A stretch of 64,000 bases of DNA from DASSTY01 sp035760645 (GCA_035760645.1 DASTSO010000119.1:47033-111032); one strand, 5' to 3'. Positions 17,585 through 25,848 are shown, counted from the stretch's first letter. The notes: generated by a model not told the origin, from the sequence alone. Program-made: numbers and translations.

Positions 17585-17693
17585 GCGCCCCGGCGAGCCG
17601 TACGCCCGGGACGCCGTACCCCCACCGTGGGCTCGATCCCTCCGCTCAGCGGGGGATCGGGCCTCGTCTCATGTCCCGCTCTGGCTGGAGCGC

Positions 17694-18932
17694 ATGGAAA
17701 ACGTCACCCACTCGCTCGCCGGCCTGCTGCTGGCCGAGGCGGCGGTGCGGCTCCGCGCCCGCACGACGGGCACGGAGCCCTCGGCGCGCTTCCGCACCGT
17801 CGCGGCCGTCTCCTCGCTCGTCGCCGCCAACCTGCCCGACGCCGACCTCTTCTACACCGGGGTCGGCGGCGACCGGCTCGCCTACATGCTCCACCACCGC
17901 GGCTACACGCACACGGTGGTCGTCGCCCTGGCCGGCGCGCTACTCGCCTGGGGCGCGGCCTGGCTCGTCTGGCGCCGGCGCGCGCACGCGCCCCCGCCGC
18001 GCGCCGACGCGCGCTGGCTCCTCGGGCTCCTGCTCGTCAGCACGCTCGGCCACCTCGTGCTCGATTGGACCAACAGCTACGGCGTGCACCCGTTCTGGCC
18101 GGTGGACGACCGGTGGCGCTACGGCGACGCGGTGTTCATCGTCGAGCCGTGGTTCTGGGTCGTGGCGGTGCCGCCGCTCGTCGCCGCGAGCCCGCGCCGC
18201 CTCTCGCGCGCGCTGCTCTCGCTCCTGCTCGCGATCGGGCTCGTGCTGGCGTGGCGCGTGAGCCACGTGACGACCGGCGCGGCCGTGGCGCTCACCGCCG
18301 GCGCCCTCCTCTCGATCGGGCTCGCGCGGGCGCTGCGGCCGGGCCCGCGCGCGGCGGTGGCGGTCGGCGGGTGGATCGCGGTCACGCTCGCGCTGGCGAC
18401 GGGCGCCCGGGCCGCGCGCGCCGCGGTGACGCGCGAGGTCCGCGCGGCCGCGCCCGCGGCCGACCTGCTCGACGTCGTCGTGACGCCGCTGCCGTCGAAC
18501 GCCGTGTGCGCGCGGGTGATCGCGGTAGAGCGCGAGCGGGAGACGTACCGCGTCGTCACCGGCCGGGCGAGCGCCGTGCCGCGGCTCGCGCCGGCGGCGC
18601 GCTGCGGCGACGCGGACGACGCGGGACCGCGCTTCGGCACGCCCACCCGGCCCTCGTCGCCGGCGGTGCAGTGGGATGCGGAGTGGACCGCGCCCGCCGC
18701 CGAGCTCGCGACGCTGGCGCGCGCGAGCTGCCCGGCGCTCGCCGCCCTGCGCTTCATCCGCGTCCCGGCGTGGCGCGCGCTCCCCGACTCGACCGTCCTC
18801 CTGGGCGACGTGCGCTACGGCGACCTCTCCGGCCGCGGCTTCACCGACGTGACCGTGCCGCGCCGCTCGGCCGCGTGCCCCGCGGCGGTGCCGCCCTGGG
18901 TGCCGCCGCGGGCGGAGCTGCTCGGGGAGTGA
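17694..18932 (+). CDS. YdjM-like membrane-bound metal-dependent hydrolase
   Basis: Protein of 412 residues, start with GGAG close upstream. Opens MENVTHSLAGLLLAEA, then ANLPDADLFY, HHRGYTHTVVV and GHLVLDWTNSYGVHPFWP: the conserved His/Asp motifs of the LexA-binding, inner-membrane hydrolase family (YdjM type), spread over about eight hydrophobic helices up to residue 245. The last 160 residues form a soluble extension with Cys residues, periplasmic by prediction. Substrate unknown; lipid-related hydrolysis is often supposed. Followed by a palindromic repeat element. Confidence 0.8.
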   Translation: MENVTHSLAGLLLAEAAVRLRARTTGTEPSARFRTVAAVSSLVAANLPDADLFYTGVGGDRLAYMLHHRGYTHTVVVALAGALLAWGAAWLVWRRRAHAPPPRADARWLLGLLLVSTLGHLVLDWTNSYGVHPFWPVDDRWRYGDAVFIVEPWFWVVAVPPLVAASPRRLSRALLSLLLAIGLVLAWRVSHVTTGAAVALTAGALLSIGLARALRPGPRAAVAVGGWIAVTLALATGARAARAAVTREVRAAAPAADLLDVVVTPLPSNAVCARVIAVERERETYRVVTGRASAVPRLAPAARCGDADDAGPRFGTPTRPSSPAVQWDAEWTAPAAELATLARASCPALAALRFIRVPAWRALPDSTVLLGDVRYGDLSGRGFTDVTVPRRSAACPAAVPPWVPPRAELLGE

Positions 18933-18979
18933 GCGGGGCGCGAGGGCCGGCCCCGGCCCGGATCGGCCCCTGCTCGGCC

Positions 18980-19183
18980 GGCCCCTGAAGGGGCCACTCG
19001 GCCTGCGAGCCCTGAAGGGCTCTCCGAGGCAGCGGTGCTCCGTGCGCTCTCCGGCGCCCGAGTTCTCGCAGCGGAGCCCTGCGCCCGCACAGGGCCCTTC
19101 AGGGGCCTCCGGCCGAGGGGCCCCTTCAGGGGCCGACTCGCAGGGGCCGACTCGCAGGGGCCGACTCGCAGGGGCCGGCCCGC
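18980..19183. repeat. Palindromic intergenic repeat, copy A
   Basis: Left arm: GGCCCCTGAAGGGGCC (18980-18995), ACTCGGCCTG, then GAGCCCTGAAGGGCTC. Right arm (about 19093-19134) is nearly the inverted copy, ending GGCCCCTTCAGGGGCC at 19119-19134. Between them is a less conserved centre containing CTCCGTGC. The right edge has expanded to three perfect 14-bp units AGGGGCCGACTCGC (19128-19169) plus a diverged fourth. Lies between two converging genes. Copies B and C are at 27512 and 38245. Confidence 0.85.
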
Positions 19184-19219
19184 AGCCGCCGCCTCGCGAA
19201 CCACCGCCCCGCGCGTCGC

Positions 19220-19927
19220 TCACTCGAATTCCCCCTCCCGCACCTCCCGAAACCCCGCCCGCGCCTCCGCGACGAACGCCTCCACCTTTTCCCGGCTCTT
19301 CCGCCCGCTCGCGTCCTCGACGCCGGTGTGCACGTCCACGCCCGCGGGCCGCACCGCGCGGATCGCGCGGCGCACGTTGGCGGGCGTGAGGCCGCCGGCG
19401 AGGATCACCGGCCGTGGCGAGAGCTCGACCAGCCGGCGGCTCACCGCCCAGTCGTGCGTCCGGCCCGTGGCGCCGCTCGCGCCGGTGTCGGGCGCGAAGG
19501 TGTCGGTAATGAACCCGTCCACCAGCGGCGCGAGCTCGCGCACCATCCGCTCGAACGCGGGGACGGGATGCAGGCCCACGACGAGACTCTTGATGATGGT
19601 CAGCGAGGGATCGAGCGCGCGGAGCCGCCGCAGCTCTTCCGCGGCGATGTCGCCGTGGAGCTGGACGACGCGCGCGCCGAGCGCGTCGCAGAACCCGGCG
19701 ATGGCGCGCGCCTCGTCGAGGTAGGTGATCAGGACGGCCTGCGCCGGCGGCCGCAGCCCTCGGATGATCGCCGCCGCGTCCGCCTCCGAGAGATCCGGCC
19801 GGTGCACCGGCAGCCGCAGCGGGAAGCCGAGCCACTCGACGCCGCACGCCTGGAGCAGCGCCGCCTCGGCCGCGTCGGCGATGCCGGCGACCTGGATCAG
19901 CTCGGGCGCGAGCGGGATCGCGGGCAC
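19220..19927 (-). CDS. TrpF-like phosphoribosylanthranilate isomerase homologue lacking catalytic Cys
   Basis: Protein of 235 residues with the TrpF (beta/alpha)8 pattern: GVEWLGFPL, VVQLHGD, DGFITDTFAP with the general-acid-type Asp, GRTHDW, ILAGGLTPANV and VDVHTGVEDASGRKS phosphate loops. True TrpF opens with KICGI, where Cys is the general base; here the strand reads LIQVAGI, so Cys is replaced by Ala. It is not in a trp cluster. Either a repurposed isomerase fold or an enzyme with a different base. Eight bases separate it from the DoxX-like gene upstream, so the two form an operon. Confidence 0.75.
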   Translation of the reverse strand: MPAIPLAPELIQVAGIADAAEAALLQACGVEWLGFPLRLPVHRPDLSEADAAAIIRGLRPPAQAVLITYLDEARAIAGFCDALGARVVQLHGDIAAEELRRLRALDPSLTIIKSLVVGLHPVPAFERMVRELAPLVDGFITDTFAPDTGASGATGRTHDWAVSRRLVELSPRPVILAGGLTPANVRRAIRAVRPAGVDVHTGVEDASGRKSREKVEAFVAEARAGFREVREGEFE

Positions 19928-19936
19928 GGCGGAGCG

Positions 19937-20374
19937 TCAGCGCGCCGGAGCGAGCAGCGCCCGCACGCGCAGGTCGCGCAGGTACAGCCCGCCCCAGAGG
20001 AACGCGGCGACGTAGATCGGGAAGAGGAGGTGCGTGAAGAGCGGATTGTCGAGCCGCAGGTGCGTCGCGATCGCGCCGCCCAGGTAGCCGGTCCAGAGCA
20101 CCGCGCCGAGGGGCGCCGTCCGCGGCACGAGGTAGAGGAGCAGGCACACGACCTCGATGACGCCGAGGATCGGCACGTGATGCGCCGCGAAGCCGAGCTC
20201 CGCGCTGCCGGCGATCACCGCCGCCGGGCGGGCCAGCTTGCCCAGCGTGTCCACGGCGAGGAAGAGCACGGCGATGCCGCTGAGCACGCGCCCGGCAAGG
20301 CGGGCGCGCCGGGAGACGCCGGGGACGGTCGCGGGATCGAGGGACGGCGCGGACGGCGTGAGCACTGCGGACAC
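19937..20374 (-). CDS. DoxX-like small membrane protein
   Basis: Protein of 145 residues. After a Pro/Ser-rich N-terminus there are four hydrophobic helices (about 30-45, 60-80, 85-105, 112-132) with LFLAVDTLGKLARP and ATHLRLDNPLFTHLLFPIY, typical of DoxX_2-type proteins. These are quinone- or redox-associated membrane proteins of mostly unknown role. First gene of a unit with the TrpF-like gene. The upstream region holds the dyad CGTCGAT/ATCGACG (20498-20517), shared with the divergent gene at 20586. Confidence 0.75.
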   Translation of the reverse strand: MSAVLTPSAPSLDPATVPGVSRRARLAGRVLSGIAVLFLAVDTLGKLARPAAVIAGSAELGFAAHHVPILGVIEVVCLLLYLVPRTAPLGAVLWTGYLGGAIATHLRLDNPLFTHLLFPIYVAAFLWGGLYLRDLRVRALLAPAR

Positions 20375-20585
20375 GGTGACCTCCCGGTTGATGGTAAGGT
20401 GTGGCGGATCTTGCGCGCTGGCGCCCGATCTCTCATCGTGGGGCTCCGGACGACCCGGAGGTTCCGCTTTCCTCGGCTCTCACGAGCTCTCAGTCTTCGT
20501 CGATCACGTCATCGACGTGCCGCGCGGCCCTCGGCCACCGACACGCCTCGGGCGCCCCGCCCGGGTGCCCGGCCTGGAGGCACTC

Positions 20586-21584
20586 ATGCGCGCCCTTCCC
20601 CTGCTGGCCCTCGCGGCCCTCGTCCTCGCTCCCGCCGCGCGCGTCTCGGCGCAGGTCCGGACCGACACCACCGCCGGCCGCGCCGGCGACTCCACCCTCA
20701 CCGTCGCCCCCGCGGCGGAGCGCGCCGCCCGCACGCCGGCCGCGCGACAGGTCCTCGCGTTCGAGCGCGCCCTGGGCACGGCCTACGTCCGGAGGGACAG
20801 CGCCGCGCTCCTGAAGCTGTTCGCGCCCGACTACCGCGAGTTCGCCCCCGACGGCCGGATCCGCGGCCGCGCGGAGGCGGCTGCCGCCGCGGCGACCGAC
20901 ACCATGGGGATCGCCGCGGCCACGCTCGACACGGCGACCATGAGCGTCCAGGGCGACGTCGCCGTCGTGCTGGGTGTCGTGACGCTTCGGGGCGCCGGCG
21001 ACCGGGGCGAGCTCGGCGAGCTGCACTACGCCGATACCTGGGTCCGCCGCGGCGGGCGCTGGCAGCTCGCGGCGTCGCAGGGCGAGCTGCGGCCCGCGGG
21101 TGCGAACGCCATGGGGTACGCGCCCTCCGGCCAGGGTCCGAGCGGCATGGACGTCCAGGCGCTGGCCTCGCGCCTCCAGCAGGCCGAGCGCACCCTGCAC
21201 CAGGCCTTCGTCCAGCGCGACTCGGCCACCATGGCGCGGCTCGAGCCGCACGACGCCGTCATCACGAATCCCGACGGCACGACGATCTCCGGCGCCGAGG
21301 ACGTCCGCAGCACGCTCGCGGGCGAGACCATGATCCAGTCGAGCAGCCAGGATTCGGTGCAGGTGATCCCGCTCGGCGCCGCCGCGGCCGTCGTGATCTC
21401 CCGCGTCCACCTCGCGGGCCACGCCCGGAGCCCGAGCGGCGCGACCCAGAACCTGAACGGCGACTTCCGCTACCAGGACGTCTGGCAGCAGCGCAACGGC
21501 GAGTGGCAGATGGTGGCGCAGCAGATCACCCCGATCGGGTCGAGCACGCCGGCGCAGGGGAGCCAGCCGACGCCCGGGCGCTGA
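20586..21584 (+). CDS. Secreted protein with two NTF2/SnoaL-like (DUF4440) domains
   Basis: Protein of 332 residues; GGAGG 6 bases before ATG 20586. Signal peptide MRALPLLALAALVLAPAARVSAQ. Two tandem cone-shaped NTF2-like domains: about 55-165 (FERALGTAYVRRDSAALLKLFAPDY, ending WVRRGGRWQLAASQ) and about 195-315 (AERTLHQAFVQRDSATMARL, ending WQQRNGEWQMVAQQITPI). Single DUF4440 proteins are common; the tandem form suggests internal duplication and an intramolecular dimer. No catalytic residue pattern is certain. Probably periplasmic ligand-binding or hydrolase-like. Confidence 0.8.
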   Translation: MRALPLLALAALVLAPAARVSAQVRTDTTAGRAGDSTLTVAPAAERAARTPAARQVLAFERALGTAYVRRDSAALLKLFAPDYREFAPDGRIRGRAEAAAAAATDTMGIAAATLDTATMSVQGDVAVVLGVVTLRGAGDRGELGELHYADTWVRRGGRWQLAASQGELRPAGANAMGYAPSGQGPSGMDVQALASRLQQAERTLHQAFVQRDSATMARLEPHDAVITNPDGTTISGAEDVRSTLAGETMIQSSSQDSVQVIPLGAAAAVVISRVHLAGHARSPSGATQNLNGDFRYQDVWQQRNGEWQMVAQQITPIGSSTPAQGSQPTPGR

Positions 21585-21600
21585 GGCGCGCGGCGCCGCG

Positions 21601-22509
21601 CTACTGCGCGAACATGCTCTTCGGCGTCTCGCCCCTGAGGAACGGCTCCATGACGGCGTGGAGCAGCGCGGGCTGGGTGATGACGGCCGTGTGCGACGTC
21701 GCCGGCAGCACGGCGAGGCGCGAGGCCGGCAGCGGCCTGCCCATGTCGCCCATGGCGCCGCCGCCCAGCAGCCGGAAGAGCGCGACCGAGTGCTCGAGCG
21801 TGGCGACGTCGGCGTCGCCGGTGATGATCAGGACCGGGGTCGTCAGCTTTCTCACGTCCGCCTCCCAGGCCATCGGCTCCTTCTCGAGCGCGATCAGCTT
21901 CGACACGAGGGCGGGGAAGCCGTCGGGATTCGGCGCGAGCTTGCGGTACTCCGCGGCGAAGGGCATGCCGAGCATCATCTCGACCGTGAGCTGCGGGATC
22001 ATCGCCTTGAACTCGGGCTGCCACCCCTCGGCGTCGTAGACGACGGAGGCGGCGACGAGCTTGCGCACCTTCTCGGGGTGGCGGATGGCGAGCTGGAGCC
22101 CCGCGGCGGCGCCCATCGAGTAGCCGAAGACGTCCGCCCGCGCGAGCCCCACGGCGTCCATGAAGGCGGCGACGTCGTCGGCGAGGCTGGGATAGGTGAT
22201 CGGCCGGTCGAGGTCGGTGGTCCGGCCGTGGCCCTGCAGCTCGAGGGCGTAGACCCGGTGCGTCTTCGCGAGCGTCGGGATGATGGCGCCCATCGACGGG
22301 ATGTTCATGTAGGCGCCGTGCAGCACGACGAGCGGCTCGCCGCGGCCCGAGACCTCGTAGTACATCCGCATCCCGTTGACTTCGACGCGCTTGCCGACCG
22401 GCGCGGCCGGGGCCTGTGCGGTCTGGGCCGGCGCGGGGCGGGGGGCGAGCAGGCCGGCCGCCGCGAGCGCGGCTAGGGCGAGCGGCTTCACCAACGTCGG
22501 TCGGGGCAT
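21601..22509 (-). CDS. Secreted alpha/beta hydrolase
   Basis: Protein of 302 residues with a Sec signal peptide ending ...RPAPAQ. VVLHGAYMN oxyanion region, ELQGHGRTTD, nucleophile elbow GYSMGAAAG (Ser about 146), acid in IITGDADVA and catalytic His in ATSHTAVI: complete triad of the alpha/beta hydrolase fold. Resembles haloperoxidase/epoxide-hydrolase-like esterases; no substrate can be assigned. It ends 17 bp from the converging NTF2-like gene. Confidence 0.85.
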   Translation of the reverse strand: MPRPTLVKPLALAALAAAGLLAPRPAPAQTAQAPAAPVGKRVEVNGMRMYYEVSGRGEPLVVLHGAYMNIPSMGAIIPTLAKTHRVYALELQGHGRTTDLDRPITYPSLADDVAAFMDAVGLARADVFGYSMGAAAGLQLAIRHPEKVRKLVAASVVYDAEGWQPEFKAMIPQLTVEMMLGMPFAAEYRKLAPNPDGFPALVSKLIALEKEPMAWEADVRKLTTPVLIITGDADVATLEHSVALFRLLGGGAMGDMGRPLPASRLAVLPATSHTAVITQPALLHAVMEPFLRGETPKSMFAQ

Positions 22510-22609
22510 CGCTGGTCTCCTCGGGGTGGGTGTCGCGGGCGCGTACCGCGCCTCCTTCCATTCCTACGTCGAACGGCGGACGGCGAAATCGACACGCGCG
22601 GTTCGCGGC

Positions 22610-23443
22610 TCACCTTCCCCGGCAGGATCCCTCCCCGCCTGCCGCCGCGCCGAGCCACGCCGCGGCGAACGTCCGCAGCTCGCCGGCGTTGAGGTCGGAG
22701 ACGGCCCAGACGCGCATCCCCGCGACCTCGCCGCGGACCAGGTTGAAGCCCTGCTCGATGCGGGGCGCCTCCTGCCGGCACGTGCCCGCGGCCGTTCCGC
22801 CGGCGGGCCAGACGAAGACGTTGATCCGGTGCGGTCCCCGCTGGTAGACGAGCCCGGCGGCGGCCCGGCCGTTCAGGTATTCGGTGCGCGCGCCGAGCAG
22901 CGGGAAGCCCTGCGCCGCGAGGTCGGGCACCGGCGGCGAGAAGTCGAGCTTCCCGGCGAACCACGGCTTGACGACGTGATGCTCCGACGAGGCGACGTCC
23001 ACCAGATGGTCGACCTGCAGCGAGCGCACGTGCGCCGCGACGACCTGATCGATCACGCCCGCCGCCCCGCCGTCCCGCGCGCCGGTGAGGCGGCCGAGGC
23101 CGAAGCCCACGCCGAGGACCAGCAGCGCCGCGAGCGCCGCGGGCCACCCCGCGAGCCAGCCGCGCCGCGCGGGGGGCGGCCCGGCCGCGATGCGGGGCGG
23201 TTCCGCCGGGGCCGCGGTGCGCACCGCGGTGCGCACCGCGGCGCGGAGTGCGGCCGAGGGCTCGGCGGTCGGCAGCTGCTGGCGGAGGGTGGCGCCGAGG
23301 GTGCGGATGCGGCGGACCTCCGCGGTGCACTCGGCGCAGTCGTGCAGGTGACGGTCCCACCAGGCGCGCTCGGCGCCGGCCAGCTCGCCGTCCGCGTAGG
23401 CGCCCAGCATGGGCGTCGTCGCATGCTCGCAGCGTGGGGTCAT
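22610..23443 (-). CDS. Anti-sigma factor with zinc-binding ASD domain
   Basis: Protein of 277 residues. N-terminal zinc anti-sigma domain: CEHATTPMLGAYADGEL then WWDRHLHDCAECTAE (HxxxCxxC). One membrane helix at about 105-125 (AALAALLVLGVGFGLG). The remaining 150 residues are extracytoplasmic with two Cys (GTCRQE and EGSCRGR) and may sense the signal. Start ATG 23443 overlaps the sigma-factor stop by four bases, so both are translated together; the anti-sigma factor would hold the ECF sigma factor at the membrane until induction. Confidence 0.9.
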   Translation of the reverse strand: MTPRCEHATTPMLGAYADGELAGAERAWWDRHLHDCAECTAEVRRIRTLGATLRQQLPTAEPSAALRAAVRTAVRTAAPAEPPRIAAGPPPARRGWLAGWPAALAALLVLGVGFGLGRLTGARDGGAAGVIDQVVAAHVRSLQVDHLVDVASSEHHVVKPWFAGKLDFSPPVPDLAAQGFPLLGARTEYLNGRAAAGLVYQRGPHRINVFVWPAGGTAAGTCRQEAPRIEQGFNLVRGEVAGMRVWAVSDLNAGELRTFAAAWLGAAAGGEGSCRGR

Positions 23444-23961
23444 CCTTCCATCTCCTGGGCCTCGAGCGCCCGCTGGAGCCGCCCCCGCGCGCGGGCGAGC
23501 CGCGACATCACGGTGCCGACCGGCACGCCCGTCACCTCGGCGATCTCGGCGTAGCTCAGCTCGTGCAGCTCGTGCAGCACGATCACCTCGCGGAAGGGAA
23601 GCGGGAGCGCATCCACCGCGCGCAGGAGCCGCTCGCGGAGGTCGAGCCGCAGGAACGCGGTCTCGGGGTCGTCGGCGGCGGCCGGCACCTCCTCGAGCGT
23701 GGCGCCCGCGGCGCCGGCCGGCGCGAACCGCCGCTCGCGCTCGCTCCACGCCCAGCAGACCCGCCGCACGATCGTCAGGATCCACGCCTTCGCGTTCTCG
23801 CCGCGGAAGCCGTCGAAGTGGCGGATGGCCTGGAGATACGCCTCCTGGACCGCGTCCTCCGCGTCCGCCCCGTCGTGCAACAGGTACCGCGCCAACGTCA
23901 GCGCGGCGGCGAGGTGCGGCACGATCAGTCGCTCGAACGCGCCGCCGGTCTCCTGATCCAC
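23440..23961 (-). CDS. ECF RNA polymerase sigma factor
   Basis: Protein of 173 residues. GTG 23961 is chosen because AGGAGG lies 6 bases upstream; a TTG at 24003 would add 14 residues without a good site. Region 2 (FERLIVPHLAAALTLARYL, then DAEDAVQEAYLQAIRHFDGFRG) and region 4 (LPLPFREVIVLHELHELSYAEIAEVTGVPVGTVMSRLARAR) are clear, with no region 3, the ECF layout. It directs a regulon, usually including its own gene; the inverted repeat TATTCCCG/CGGGAATA lies in the divergent promoter region. Confidence 0.9.
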   Translation of the reverse strand: MDQETGGAFERLIVPHLAAALTLARYLLHDGADAEDAVQEAYLQAIRHFDGFRGENAKAWILTIVRRVCWAWSERERRFAPAGAAGATLEEVPAAADDPETAFLRLDLRERLLRAVDALPLPFREVIVLHELHELSYAEIAEVTGVPVGTVMSRLARARGRLQRALEAQEMEG

Positions 23962-24043
23962 GTCCTGCCTCCTGCTCGATCGCGCTGCATCCCGTCCCTG
24001 CAAGCTACCCCCTCACGCCTGGGGAGGGATCGGCCCGGCGAAA

Positions 24044-24078
24044 TATTCCCGGGCCGCGGCGGCGGCCGGTCGGGAATA
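24044..24078. promoter_or_regulatory. Inverted repeat in divergent ECF-sigma promoter region
   Basis: TATTCCCG (24044-24051) and CGGGAATA (24071-24078), 19 bp apart, sit between the sigma-factor gene (-) and the barstar-like gene (+). The symmetric arrangement could be paired promoter elements recognised by the same sigma factor in both directions. Confidence 0.4.
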
Positions 24079-24148
24079 CCCGGGCGCCGCCGCTCCTCTG
24101 CTTCCCCGACTCGCCGCGCCATCGGCGGCGGAACGGGGGAGGTACCTG

Positions 24149-24472
24149 ATGAACTCGATCTGCTTTCTCGACGGGGCCCGCTTCACGGATGTGCCGGGCC
24201 TCCTGCGCACCCTCCACCGCGCGATCGCGGAGATGCCGGGCGCCGCGCGCCACGCCCAGGGGCTGCACGACCTGCTGCTCGGCCGCGCGGCCCCCGGCCC
24301 GGCGGACGATCCCGCGCTCCCGGCCCGGCTCCACGTCGTCTGGCTGAACTCCGAGCTCTCGCGCCGGCGACTCGGCGCGCAGGCGCTGGTGCCGGGCGGC
24401 GGCGGGAACGCCTTCGACGCCGCGCTCCGCTGGCTCGCGGCGTCGCGCAGCGTGGACCTCATTCTCCTGTGA
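24149..24472 (+). CDS. Barstar-like protein
   Basis: Protein of 107 residues; strong GGGGGAGG Shine-Dalgarno. The layout DGARFTDVPGLLRTLHRAIAE, GLHDLLLG, LHVVWLNSELSRRRLG and FDAALRWLA follows the barstar fold (helix, ribbon, helix, core strand, final helix). Barstars inhibit secreted barnase-type RNases, but many relatives lack a cognate nuclease, and none is seen nearby. It heads an operon with the phosphoesterase-cupredoxin gene 21 bp downstream. Family call is moderate; the key acidic contact helix is not certain. Confidence 0.55.
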   Translation: MNSICFLDGARFTDVPGLLRTLHRAIAEMPGAARHAQGLHDLLLGRAAPGPADDPALPARLHVVWLNSELSRRRLGAQALVPGGGGNAFDAALRWLAASRSVDLILL

Positions 24473-24493
24473 CCCGAGCGGAGGGCAACGATC

Positions 24494-25786
24494 ATGACGG
24501 ACGCGATCCTGCACGACCACGGCGGCGACGGCATCGATCGCCGCGGCTTTCTCAAGTGCATGGCCTGGGCGGGCACCGGCGCGCTCTGGGCGGTCCACGG
24601 CGGCGTGCTCCGCTCCGTGGCGCTGGGCAACGCGGGTGTGCCGGCCGAGCTGCTGACAGGCGAGCTGGTGTTCGCCCAGATCAGCGACAGCCACATCGGC
24701 TTCGCCAAGGCGGCGAACCCCGACGTCACCGCCACGCTGCAGGAGGCGGTGGATCGGCTCAACCGCTCGGCCCGGCCCGCCTTCGTGCTCCACACCGGCG
24801 ACATCACGCAGCTCTCGAAGCCGGCCGAGTTCGACACGGCCGACGAGGTGATCCGGGGGATCCGGACCGACCGCGTCTTCCACGTCCCCGGCGAGCACGA
24901 CGTGCTGGGCGACGAGGGGAAGGCGTACCTCGCGCGCTACGGACGACGGACGCAGGGCAACGGCTGGTACAGCTTCGACCACGCCGGCGTGCACTTCGTC
25001 GGGCTGGTCAACGTGCTGAACCTCAAGGCGGGCGGGCTCGGCAACCTGGGCGCGGAGCAGCTCGCCTGGCTCCGACGCGACCTCGCGGGGCGCTCGGCGA
25101 GCACGCCGATCGTGCTCTTCGCGCACGTGCCGCTCTGGAGCGTGTATCCCGACTGGGGCTGGGGAACGGACGACAGCGAGCAGGCGCTCGCGCTGGTGCG
25201 GCGCTTCGGCTCGGTGACCGTGCTGAACGGGCACATCCACCAGGTGATGCAGAAGGTGGAGGGGAACGTCCACTTCCACACCGCGATGTCCACCGCCTTT
25301 CCGCAGCCCGCGCCGGGCACGGCGCCGTCGCCGGGGCCGCTCACCGTGGCGCCGGGGCGGCTGCGCAGCCTGCTGGGGCTGAGTCACGTCACCTATCACC
25401 AGGGTCACCACTCGCTGGCGATCGTGGACCACGCGCTCGCCACGGCCGCGCCCGGCGCCGCGGCCGGCGGCACCGTCGCGACCAGCGCGTCGAGCGCCTC
25501 GGGCGCGCACGCCGCCACGCCGGCGGTCGTGGGGGACGCGAAGGTCGTGCGGATCGACAACTTCAGCTTCACCCCGCCCGAGCTGCGCCTGCGCGCGGGC
25601 GAGAAGGTGCTCTGGGTGAACGGCGACGACGTGCCGCACGTGATCGCGAGCGCCGACGGGCGCTTCCCGTCGTCGCAGCCGCTCGACACCGACGAGCACT
25701 ACACGCTCACGCTCGCGCGGCCGGGGACGTATCCCTACTACTGCTCGATCCACCCGAAGATGACGGGGCGGATCGTGGTGCAGTGA
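24494..25786 (+). CDS. Tat-exported metallophosphoesterase fused to a cupredoxin
   Basis: Protein of 430 residues. Twin-arginine signal DRRGFLKCMAWAG (about 16-28). Calcineurin-like phosphoesterase domain about 58-320: QISDSHIGF, HTGDITQ, PGEHDVL (GEHD where most have GNHD), FAHVPLW and NGHIHQ supply the di-metal ligands. After an Ala/Ser-rich linker (315-350), a cupredoxin domain (355-430) has a His in VPHVIAS and CSIHPKM, the type-1 copper set (His, Cys, His, Met). A periplasmic phosphatase joined to an electron-transfer-type domain is unusual. It is divergent from the ECF sigma/anti-sigma pair and probably in its regulon. Confidence 0.85.
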   Translation: MTDAILHDHGGDGIDRRGFLKCMAWAGTGALWAVHGGVLRSVALGNAGVPAELLTGELVFAQISDSHIGFAKAANPDVTATLQEAVDRLNRSARPAFVLHTGDITQLSKPAEFDTADEVIRGIRTDRVFHVPGEHDVLGDEGKAYLARYGRRTQGNGWYSFDHAGVHFVGLVNVLNLKAGGLGNLGAEQLAWLRRDLAGRSASTPIVLFAHVPLWSVYPDWGWGTDDSEQALALVRRFGSVTVLNGHIHQVMQKVEGNVHFHTAMSTAFPQPAPGTAPSPGPLTVAPGRLRSLLGLSHVTYHQGHHSLAIVDHALATAAPGAAAGGTVATSASSASGAHAATPAVVGDAKVVRIDNFSFTPPELRLRAGEKVLWVNGDDVPHVIASADGRFPSSQPLDTDEHYTLTLARPGTYPYYCSIHPKMTGRIVVQ

Positions 25787-25848
25787 GCGGGCGGCGGCCA
25801 TATTACGGCGCTCATCGACGATTCCCATTCTGCAACGAGGACCCGCGA

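Noticed and set aside
19128..19183. CRISPR array
   Set aside because: Units of 14 bp are directly adjacent with no spacers and no cas genes in the window.
17940..20147. Long minus-strand open frame of 735 codons
   Set aside because: Composition is Arg/Ala/Gly-rich with no family motif; it is antisense to the YdjM-like gene and spans a repeat and other genes. Typical GC-rich shadow frame.
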